From contig CAJMBB010000065.1 of the NCBI GenBank assembly GCA_905211615.1, positions 1 to 10,558 on the forward strand: 10,558 bases of DNA, written 5' to 3'. Origin of the DNA: an uncultured Collinsella sp. GTDB lineage: Bacteria; Actinomycetota; Coriobacteriia; Coriobacteriales; Coriobacteriaceae. A model generated the notes under the pieces. The model saw only the letters and a program-made list of their open reading frames with translations. It did no database searches and was not told where the DNA came from. Within the stretch, counting starts at the first letter, position 1. Every line of letters starts with the position of its first letter. Both the position numbers and the translations under genes were made by a program. Positions 1-5,008 of this stretch are shown piece by piece.

Positions 1-68
1 ACCGCAGGAAGCTTGGATACGCCTAGGCGCGGTCCAAGAAATCGTCCGCACCCCCGATCGGTAAGTTT

Positions 69-797
69 GTGGCCGACACGCTCGACTGGCACGTTGCCAT
101 GTACGGCGCGCTGACCTTTGCCGTTTTGATCTGCGGAGCGCTCGTGGCGTTTATGCCGCGCGCTGGGCAAACCGACGAGCCCGCCACCTTTCGCGAGCAG
201 GCGAGTCTGCTGCGCGAGCCGAGTATCATCACCGGCATGCTTATCTTTTTGTTTGGCGTGGGCTCGGTCTATGTGTTCTACGGCTACGTGACGCCTTATC
301 TTGAGCAGGTGCTGGGCATGGGCACGGTCGAAGCCAGCACCACGCTTATGGCCTACGGCGTGTTCTGCCTGATCTCGAACATCCTGGGCGGATGGATCGA
401 TGCGCGCTTTGGCATGAAGGCGCTGCTTGTGACGTTTGTACTGCAGGCTGCGGCGTTACTCGGGCTGTTTGCCGTGGGCGGCACCATGCCGCTCGCGCTG
501 GTCTTTGTCTTTAGCTTGGCGTTGCTCATGTACCTGTTCTCGGTGTCGTGCATCACGCACTTTATGGACGTGGCACGCAGCCGCCATCCCAAGTCGATGG
601 TACTCGCAAGTTCGGTTGAGCCCATGGCGTTTAACGTTGGCATCTCGTTTGGCACCGCAGTGGGCGGCGCCGTGGTAAGCAGCGTTGGCATTGCGCACGT
701 GGGCGCAGTGGGCGCCGCGTTCTCGCTTGTGGCCTGGGCGCTCACGCTGGTGACGATTAAGCTGGCACGTTGGGAGCGCAAGCGGGCGCAGGCGTAG
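69..797 (+). CDS. MFS transporter, C-terminal half only (5' end missing)
   Basis: This encodes the second half of a major facilitator superfamily permease, an inner-membrane secondary transporter; the substrate cannot be told. Counting from the GTG at 69, about seven hydrophobic segments are visible (near residues 11-29, 53-72, 91-110, 117-135, 140-160, 180-205 and 209-231), which fits TM6 to TM12 of a 12-TM protein of about 400 residues. GGWIDARFG at 107-115 matches the MFS motif-A loop that recurs between TM8 and TM9. The protein ends in a basic tail (WERKRAQA). The GTG has no convincing ribosome binding site, and the reading frame still looks like MFS sequence upstream of it (APPIGKFVA, from position 48), so 69 is not a real start. 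Further upstream the frame is hydrophilic and meets TAG at 24-26. The gene is therefore broken or joined to foreign sequence near 26-48. The phosphatase gene follows 51 nt downstream. Confidence 0.8.
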   Translation: MADTLDWHVAMYGALTFAVLICGALVAFMPRAGQTDEPATFREQASLLREPSIITGMLIFLFGVGSVYVFYGYVTPYLEQVLGMGTVEASTTLMAYGVFCLISNILGGWIDARFGMKALLVTFVLQAAALLGLFAVGGTMPLALVFVFSLALLMYLFSVSCITHFMDVARSRHPKSMVLASSVEPMAFNVGISFGTAVGGAVVSSVGIAHVGAVGAAFSLVAWALTLVTIKLARWERKRAQA

Positions 798-848
798 GCG
801 CAGATACGATACTCGAGCTCGATGATGGCGATTGAAAGGAAACCGCAT

Positions 849-1295
849 ATGCAACGCGTACTGTTTATCTGTTATGGGAACATCTGCCGCTCGACGATGG
901 CTGAGTCCGTGTTTACCAAGCTGGTGCGGCGCGCCGGGCGCGCGGGCGAGTTTGTCATTGATTCCGCTGCGACCTCGACCGAGGAGATTGGCAACCCGCC
1001 ACATCACGGTACCGTTGCCAAGCTACGCGAGGTCGGGATTCCCGTCGTCGCGCACCGTGCCCGCCAGGTGCGTCGCGCAGAGTATGGCAACTGGGACCAC
1101 ATTGTCTATATGGATGCTGAGAACGCGCGCGGCCTGCGTCGCATCTTTGGCGACGACCCCGACGGCAAGATTACGCGCTTGCTCGATTGGACCGAGCGCC
1201 CCGGCGACGTGGCCGACCCCTGGTACACCGGCAACTTCGATGCCACCTACCGCGACGTGCTCGCCGGTTGTACCGCTATGCTCGAGCAGTTATAG
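849..1295 (+). CDS. low-molecular-weight protein tyrosine phosphatase
   Basis: A 148-residue cytoplasmic phosphatase that hydrolyses phosphotyrosine through a cysteinyl-phosphate intermediate. The P-loop near the N terminus is CYGNICRS: nucleophile Cys8, then five residues, then Arg14 that binds the phosphate. The general-acid motif DPWY is at 123-126, and HIVYMDAEN at 84-92 is the usual core strand. Length matches the family (about 140-160 residues). I chose ATG 849 because AAGGA at 836-840 is correctly spaced and the family starts directly with the strand before the P-loop; in-frame ATGs at 822 and 825 would only add a poor N-terminal extension. It lies 51 nt after the MFS remnant on the same strand and may share its transcript. 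No tyrosine kinase or capsule genes are in view, so its target is unknown. Arsenate reductases share this fold, but the DPWY motif and family length favour a phosphatase. Confidence 0.93.
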   Translation: MQRVLFICYGNICRSTMAESVFTKLVRRAGRAGEFVIDSAATSTEEIGNPPHHGTVAKLREVGIPVVAHRARQVRRAEYGNWDHIVYMDAENARGLRRIFGDDPDGKITRLLDWTERPGDVADPWYTGNFDATYRDVLAGCTAMLEQL

Positions 1296-1333
1296 GCAAG
1301 CGAGCACGCGGACGCACGTGCCACGCCATCGGT

Positions 1334-1406
1334 AAAAACGAGCGTGGATAATCTCCCACTTTGAGCGTTCGAGTGCGCTCTAAACGGGAGAAAATCCACG
1401 CTCGTT
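1334..1406 (-). terminator. long imperfect inverted repeat, terminator-like on the minus strand
   Basis: Arms of 21 nt at 1337-1357 and 1386-1406 are complementary except at two positions. Inside the loop is a second hairpin, TTTGAGCG (1360-1367) with CGCTCTAA (1376-1383), one mismatch. Read on the minus strand, the outer stem ends in CCACGCTCG and is followed at once by TTTTT (1338-1334), which is the layout of a rho-independent terminator for the ATPase transcript. On the plus strand the T-run is poor, so termination of the phosphatase transcript is less certain. The element may be a dispersed palindromic repeat serving as a terminator. Confidence 0.6.
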
Positions 1407-1414
1407 ATCTCGGT

Positions 1415-1432
1415 GGGAGAAAATCCACGCTC
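1415..1432 (+). repeat. orphan second copy of the inverted-repeat right arm
   Basis: GGGAGAAAATCCACGCTC at 1415-1432 is an exact 18-nt direct repeat of 1386-1403, the right arm of the neighbouring inverted repeat, with start points 29 nt apart. It has no extra left-arm partner in the window. It looks like a partial second copy of the same element. Confidence 0.75.
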
Positions 1433-1436
1433 ATGA

Positions 1437-1467
1437 ATGTGGCAAAGGGACTGCCCCTTTGCCACAT
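1437..1467. repeat. 13-bp-stem palindrome beside the 3' end of the ATPase gene
   Basis: ATGTGGCAAAGGG (1437-1449) is the exact reverse complement of CCCTTTGCCACAT (1455-1467), with a 5-nt loop. It lies 12 nt beyond the ATPase stop codon. A closely related palindrome lies on the other side of the gene at 2985-3017. No T-run follows directly on either strand, so it is not a canonical terminator by itself, though it may stabilise 3' ends or be a dispersed repeat. Confidence 0.7.
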
Positions 1468-1479
1468 CCGGGACTGGCC

Positions 1480-2841
1480 CTAGACCGGCTTGACCTCCAG
1501 CTTTATCCCCTCGGCGCAGGAGTCGCCCAAAACATCCGAAAGGGCCCAGGTCGCATATAGCGGCAAATAGAGAACCGCTCCGTTGCGCTCAACGTTGCCT
1601 CTCGAGAAAACAATCCCGAGCCTTACGCCATATTCAGCCGTATCAAGCACATGACCGAGCGCAGCGTGCGCGTGGTAATAGGAGCCCGATTTAACCTCGA
1701 TCGGAACAGCCGTCCCATCCGGTCCATCGACCACAAAGTCCACTTCACCGCGCTTTTTTGTCTGATAGTAGTAAAGCTGGCGATTTTGGGCAGCCAGCTG
1801 CTGGGCCACCACGTTTTCGTAAATGCCGCCCAGGTTGGGCTCCTTGCTATCAAGATACGCCGCTTGGGCGACTCCAACGGGGTAGCGCGCCATCAACATG
1901 CCCGTATCCGATTGATATAGCTTGAACTGCGATGGCCGTGCCGTCTTGAGCAGGGGCGATTTTGGCTCGGTTACGATATCGGCTTTGAGGGCAACACCGG
2001 CATCGACAAGCCATACAAAATCTCGCTGATACTTCTCGTAGTGAGCCTTGGGGTCAATGGAATTGAGCACGAAGCGCTTGTTTTCGCCCTCGAGCATAAT
2101 AGGGAGCTGATCGTAGATGCTCTGCACCTGAAGGGCTCGCCCGCTTGCATACTTGGAGACATCCCGCCGGTACTGTTCGTTGAGCTCTGACTGTAGCTGA
2201 CGAACAGAGGCAAGGTCGCCCTGCGTGTCAAGGAAACGCTGCACGACCTCCGGCATTCCGCCGACAACGGTATAGGTCCTGAAGTTTGCCATCATCGCGT
2301 CATGAATGTAATCAGGAACGGGCCTCTCGCTGATACACGCGTCACGTATCGTTTGGCGAGCCCCCTCGCTCACCCCGATTGCCCAGCAAAACTCCTCAAA
2401 ATCGAGCGGGAACATCCTAAGCTCGTGAACATACCCCACGGGATAGGACCTGACGCCCTTGAACTGAGTCCCGAGCATTGACCCCGAAAACGCCCAGCGG
2501 CACCTCCCGTCCTCAACAAGGAACTTTGCCATCGTCATGATGTCGGGGGCCTCTTGGACCTCATCGATAAACACGAGCGTTTTGCCTGGTGCAATCGACT
2601 TCCCCGAAAGAAGCGTCACCCTGCTGATGAAATCATCGGCATCCCGCGCCTCGAGAAGAGCATCTTTTGCCTGGCGATTTTCCATGAGGTTAAGCTCGAT
2701 GTAGGTTGCATGGTTGGCTTTGCCAAATGCGCGAATCGAATAGCTTTTGCCGATCTGGCGAGAACCCGTAATGAATAAGGCCTTTTGCTCGGCAGACTTC
2801 AGCCAACGCTCCAGCTCTGCCGCTATTTTCCTGCGCAGCAT
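1480..2841 (-). CDS. AAA_14 / DUF4143 family ATPase
   Basis: A 453-residue protein of the widespread ATPase family pairing an N-terminal AAA_14 domain with a C-terminal DUF4143 region; its cellular role is not established. The Walker A motif is GSRQIGKS at 26-33, Walker B is LVFIDEVQ with Asp93-Glu94, and a sensor-like SGS lies at 119-121. The family signatures VVGGMPEVV (192-200) and YENVVAQQL (341-349) are present. Near the C terminus, EVDFVVD (366-372) and PIEVKSG (380-386) form a D...ExK arrangement like that of PD-(D/E)XK nucleases; activity is not shown. I chose ATG 2841 over ATG 2862 or TTG 2865 because AGGGGAG precedes it at proper spacing and homologues begin with an MLxRK-type sequence. 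It reads as more AT-rich than its neighbours, is monocistronic, and is flanked by related palindromes, so horizontal acquisition is plausible. Confidence 0.9.
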   Translation of the reverse strand: MLRRKIAAELERWLKSAEQKALFITGSRQIGKSYSIRAFGKANHATYIELNLMENRQAKDALLEARDADDFISRVTLLSGKSIAPGKTLVFIDEVQEAPDIMTMAKFLVEDGRCRWAFSGSMLGTQFKGVRSYPVGYVHELRMFPLDFEEFCWAIGVSEGARQTIRDACISERPVPDYIHDAMMANFRTYTVVGGMPEVVQRFLDTQGDLASVRQLQSELNEQYRRDVSKYASGRALQVQSIYDQLPIMLEGENKRFVLNSIDPKAHYEKYQRDFVWLVDAGVALKADIVTEPKSPLLKTARPSQFKLYQSDTGMLMARYPVGVAQAAYLDSKEPNLGGIYENVVAQQLAAQNRQLYYYQTKKRGEVDFVVDGPDGTAVPIEVKSGSYYHAHAALGHVLDTAEYGVRLGIVFSRGNVERNGAVLYLPLYATWALSDVLGDSCAEGIKLEVKPV

Positions 2842-2865
2842 AGGCTCTCCCCTCAGTGTCATCAA

Positions 2866-2948
2866 ATGAAATGCAACGTTTTATACGCTTGATTATCGAT
2901 GAAACGCAGAATTTTAAGAACCTAAAATCGGATGAAATGCAGAGATTT
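2866..2948 (-). repeat. three direct repeats at exact 33-bp spacing in the ATPase leader
   Basis: Copies start at 2866, 2899 and 2932 on the plus strand, with consensus ATGAAAYGCARMRWTTT (13 of 17 positions invariant); each is preceded by ATC plus two purines or nearby equivalents. On the coding (minus) strand each reads as a TGCRTTTCAT core. They lie between a TATAAT at 2957-2952 and the ATPase start, so they are probably in the 5' untranslated leader. The 33-bp period is three helical turns, which would place bound proteins on one face of the DNA; it also equals 11 codons. Confidence 0.75.
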
Positions 2949-2951
2949 GAG

Positions 2952-2957
2952 ATTATA
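2952..2957 (-). promoter_or_regulatory. candidate -10 box for the ATPase gene
   Basis: The minus strand reads TATAAT, a perfect -10 consensus, about 110 nt upstream of the chosen ATPase start. I see no good -35 at 16-18 nt spacing, so the promoter may be weak or activator-dependent. It lies just past a T-run that could end the upstream kinase transcript. Confidence 0.45.
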
Positions 2958-2960
2958 AGC

Positions 2961-3017
2961 AAAAAAGAAGGGACACTACCCGCGAATGTGACAAAGGAAC
3001 TGTCCCTTTGTCACATT
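2961..3017 (-). terminator. palindrome and possible terminator after the TIGR04076-type gene
   Basis: AATGTGACAAAGG (2985-2997) pairs perfectly with CCTTTGTCACATT (3005-3017), 8 nt beyond the stop codon of the gene at 3026. An alternative stem is also possible: on the minus strand GGGACA (3006-3001) pairs with TGTCCC (2975-2970) and is followed directly by TTCTTTTTT. The second fold has a large 25-nt loop but a proper T-tract. The two folds compete for the same bases. Either could end the kinase operon. Confidence 0.55.
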
Positions 3018-3025
3018 GCGCTCAA

Positions 3026-3355
3026 CTACTCGTCGACGATCTCGGCAAGCCAGACGTTCAGCGTATCGACCTCGGGACAGCAGAACTTTGCCGTACCAGG
3101 CTCGTTGCCAGGCACGGTTCCGCCATAGCGCAGGATATCGATATAGGGAAAGCCCACATGGCAGGCCATGGCGCACATCTTGCCGCGATCGCGGTCGAAG
3201 TCGAAGACGTCACCCGGCTTGTGCCCGTGATGGCAGCGGCATGTGCCCAGCTGGTCCACGCAGCTAATGCGAATACGTGGGCGCTTGCCGCGCGGGGCAC
3301 CGAGCGGCTTGTTCTCGCCCGCTGCCTCGGTGCCGCCCTCGCCGGCGCTACTCAT
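3026..3355 (-). CDS. TIGR04076-type Cys/His-rich small protein, function unknown
   Basis: A 109-residue protein resembling the TIGR04076 family of small uncharacterised proteins: a GDVFDF segment (48-53), a GKMCAMACH segment (58-66), an FPYIDILRYGG segment (69-79) and a CCPE motif (92-95) appear in the family order. The first 25 residues are a low-complexity Gly/Glu/Ala/Pro extension. Seven cysteines (32, 39, 41, 61, 65, 92, 93) and His42, His43, His45 and His66 make metal or cluster binding possible, but this is not established. The start ATG overlaps the stop of the upstream kinase gene by 8 nt (ATGAGTAG) and has only a weak ribosome binding site, so translation probably depends on coupling. 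A hairpin follows 8 nt after the stop. No signal peptide or membrane segment is seen. The tight link to a vitamin B6 kinase gives no proof of a shared pathway. Confidence 0.75.
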   Translation of the reverse strand: MSSAGEGGTEAAGENKPLGAPRGKRPRIRISCVDQLGTCRCHHGHKPGDVFDFDRDRGKMCAMACHVGFPYIDILRYGGTVPGNEPGTAKFCCPEVDTLNVWLAEIVDE

Positions 3356-4172
3356 GGTCGATCACATCCAGGCAGGCCTCGATGGGCAGGCCGGCGGACT
3401 TATCCTCCTGGTCGGCATTGCGCTCGATAAGCTCCGCTACCACGCGCATGGCATCGCTCGTCGCACGCTGCAGGCTCCAACCGGCCATAACGCGGCCGAC
3501 GAGCACCGCCGAGAACGTGTCGCCCGTGCCCGGGAAGTAGACCGGGATCAGGTCGAAGGGAATCGTGAAGTACTCCCCCGCCACATGGTCGTAACCGATG
3601 ACGACATTCGCACCGTCGACTACAGCGCTCGTAATGACCACCGACTTGGCGCCCAGGACACGCACGGCATCCACAAGAGCGCGGCCCTCATCGGGCGTGA
3701 TTTGCTCGGCAATGGGCGTATCGGTGAGTAGGCACGCCTCGGTGTAGTTTGGCACCGCATAGTCGGCGCACTCGAGCAGGCTGCGCATGAGACCGATCGT
3801 GGACTCGGGCACGCCGGCGTAGAGCTTGCCGTTGTCGCCCATGATGGGGTCGACGAACACCTTGGTGCCCTTTTGCGCGCGACGGTGGCAGAAGTCCGAA
3901 ATGATGCGCGTCTCTTCCTCGGTCACGATAAAGCCGGTGGAGATGGCGTCGAACTCAAAGCCGAGCTCCTCCCAGATGGCGAGGCTCTGGCGCACGTACT
4001 CGGTGGTGTCATGGATGTAGAACTTGGGATAGTTGAGCGTATCGGACACCAGCGCCGTCGGCAGGTTGTGGATGCGGTAGCCCATATGCGACAGCACCGG
4101 CAGCATGGCGGAAAGCGCGACCTTGCCGTAGCCGCACATATCGTTGATCAGCAGCAGCTGAGTGTTCTTCAT
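3348..4172 (-). CDS. pdxK: pyridoxal / pyridoxamine kinase (ribokinase superfamily)
   Basis: A 274-residue cytoplasmic kinase of the PF08543/COG2240 type that phosphorylates pyridoxal, pyridoxine or pyridoxamine in vitamin B6 salvage. Visible motifs are CGYGKVAL (13-20), where this family has its N-terminal substrate loop; VDPIMGDNGKLY (107-118); and PGTGDTFSAVL (214-224), the anion hole and catalytic Asp218 region of the ribokinase superfamily. Length fits the family at about 280 residues. ATG 4172 is preceded by AAGGGAG at good spacing. The 3' end overlaps the start of the TIGR04076-type gene by 8 nt, so the two form one operon. It is divergent from the MarR operon across 329 nt. I see only a poor -10-like TACACT on the minus strand (4228-4223) and no clear -35. 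Sequence alone does not separate pdxK from pdxY or a hydroxymethylpyrimidine kinase, though the motif set favours B6 kinase. Confidence 0.88.
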   Translation of the reverse strand: MKNTQLLLINDMCGYGKVALSAMLPVLSHMGYRIHNLPTALVSDTLNYPKFYIHDTTEYVRQSLAIWEELGFEFDAISTGFIVTEEETRIISDFCHRRAQKGTKVFVDPIMGDNGKLYAGVPESTIGLMRSLLECADYAVPNYTEACLLTDTPIAEQITPDEGRALVDAVRVLGAKSVVITSAVVDGANVVIGYDHVAGEYFTIPFDLIPVYFPGTGDTFSAVLVGRVMAGWSLQRATSDAMRVVAELIERNADQEDKSAGLPIEACLDVIDHE

Positions 4173-4374
4173 GAGTGTCTCCCTTGGGTCGGGCGCGGCG
4201 CAGCAGCGCCACAGTGCGATTAAGTGTAGCGCAGGGAACGTTGTGAGCGGGCGCTACGGTCGCGAAGAGCGCATTGTTGCGAAAAGGTTTCGGAAATGGG
4301 GGGCATAGGCCTTGTGGCCATGCCCGACGATTAAACGTCAGATTGCCGCTTAGGAGCGTTTGCAGCGTCGAGCC

Positions 4375-4402
4375 GTTACGCGGTTTGGTAAAACCGCGTA
4401 AC
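4375..4402. repeat. perfect 12-bp-arm palindrome upstream of the MarR promoter
   Basis: GTTACGCGGTTT (4375-4386) and AAACCGCGTAAC (4391-4402) are exact reverse complements around a GGTA loop. The right edge is 15 nt upstream of the -35 box. No T-run follows on either strand, so an upstream regulatory binding site or an insulating hairpin is more likely than a terminator. Confidence 0.7.
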
Positions 4403-4417
4403 CACTAGTTTGGTACC

Positions 4418-4446
4418 TTGACATTCATTTCTCATGCTCCTAGATT
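4418..4446 (+). promoter_or_regulatory. promoter of the MarR-ABC operon
   Basis: TTGACA (4418-4423), a perfect -35 consensus, is followed after exactly 17 nt by TAGATT (4441-4446), which matches four of six -10 positions. Transcription should begin near 4453, giving a leader of about 50 nt before the MarR start. The -10 box overlaps the left arm of the candidate operator, so a bound repressor would block RNA polymerase. Confidence 0.8.
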
Positions 4447-4480
4447 GGTTAGGCACAAAACAATTCCACTACCTAACTAA
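4445..4480. promoter_or_regulatory. candidate MarR operator (inverted repeat)
   Basis: TTGGTTAGGCA (4445-4455) and TACCTAACTAA (4470-4480) form 11-bp arms with two mismatches and a 14-nt spacer. The left arm overlaps the -10 box, and the right arm ends just before the ribosome binding site. A similar half-site, CTAGTTTGGTAC (4405-4416), lies just upstream of the -35 box. Autorepression by the MarR protein encoded directly downstream is the natural reading, but it is inferred from position and symmetry only. Confidence 0.6.
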
Positions 4481-4501
4481 AGAAAGGAGCAACACTAATT
4501 C

Positions 4502-5008
4502 ATGTGCGATGAACCTCTTAACCTTTGTTCGCACGAGCCCGACGGCGACCCGTCACAGCCGGCGGATGCACCCGAAGCGGTTAGCTCAGAAGACAAGCTT
4601 GCCAAGCGCATCCTGAGCGGCCTGGGTTTTTGCGGCCATTACATGCATTTTCATGGCGGAGGCGTGTCCGGCAAGGCGCCCATTATCTGCCTGCTGGCCA
4701 AGCAGCCCGGCGGCGAGATGTCGCAGCAGGAACTCGGCATGCACTTTGACCTCAAGCCGGGGTCGCTTTCCGAGATCCTGTCCAAGCTCGAGGTCAACGG
4801 CCTCATTGAACGCAGCCGTAACCCCAAGGATCGACGGCAACTCACCATTCGCCTGACCGAAACCGGCCGGGAAAACGCCCGCATCGACCAGGCGGCCCGC
4901 ATCCGCTTTAGAGAACGGGCCTTTAGCGCGCTCACCCATGACGAGCGCGAGGACCTCGCCGAAATGCTCGATAAAATCCGCGTAACCTGGGAGGAACTGG
5001 ATGATTAA
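4502..5008 (+). CDS. MarR family transcriptional regulator of the ABC exporter operon
   Basis: A 168-residue winged-helix regulator. The DNA-binding region covers about residues 58-123: a helix-turn-helix around MSQQELGMHFDLKPGSLSEI (73-92), and a wing carrying RNPKDRRQLTIRLTETGR (106-123), where the MarR-family D-x-R appears as DRR at 110-112. The flanking helices should form the dimer interface. MarR proteins beside drug exporters usually repress them until a ligand binds. Unusual features are a short acidic N-terminal extension with Cys2, Cys9 and His11, and a cluster CGHYMHFH (44-51) giving Cys44, His46, His49 and His51; metal or thiol sensing is possible. The ribosome binding site AAGGAG (4484-4489) is 12 nt from the ATG, longer than usual. 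The stop overlaps the next gene by 8 nt (ATGATTAA), which couples its translation to that of the exporter. Confidence 0.9.
   Translation: MCDEPLNLCSHEPDGDPSQPADAPEAVSSEDKLAKRILSGLGFCGHYMHFHGGGVSGKAPIICLLAKQPGGEMSQQELGMHFDLKPGSLSEILSKLEVNGLIERSRNPKDRRQLTIRLTETGRENARIDQAARIRFRERAFSALTHDEREDLAEMLDKIRVTWEELDD

Larger units (their letters stand above)
4173..4501. other. divergent intergenic region between the B6 kinase and MarR operons
   Basis: This 329-nt stretch holds no gene I can support. Near the kinase it carries an inverted repeat GTAGCGC (4226-4232) with GCGCTAC (4251-4257). In the middle is a hairpin GGGCATAGGCC (4301-4311) with GGCCATGCCC (4316-4325), one bulged A and a TTGT loop, without a T-tract. 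Then come a perfect 12-bp-arm hairpin, the MarR operon promoter and the candidate operator, listed separately. Confidence 0.6.

Noticed and set aside
822..848. Earlier start of the phosphatase at ATG 822 or 825
   Set aside because: The extension would place the family's first strand nine residues in and ignores the well-spaced AAGGA before ATG 849.
1480..2841. Transposase or IS ATPase (IstB-like)
   Set aside because: The GSRQIGKS Walker A, GGMPEVV and C-terminal EVKSG features are those of AAA_14/DUF4143 proteins, and there are no terminal inverted repeats, target duplications or partner transposase.
2866..2948. CRISPR-like array
   Set aside because: There are only three short, diverged copies with about 16-nt spacers and no cas genes; this does not fit CRISPR.
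2690..2962. A possible leader peptide or small gene on the minus strand upstream of the ATPase
   Set aside because: It starts at TTG without a ribosome binding site and runs far into the ATPase gene in another frame. The 11-residue periodicity follows from the 33-bp DNA repeats.
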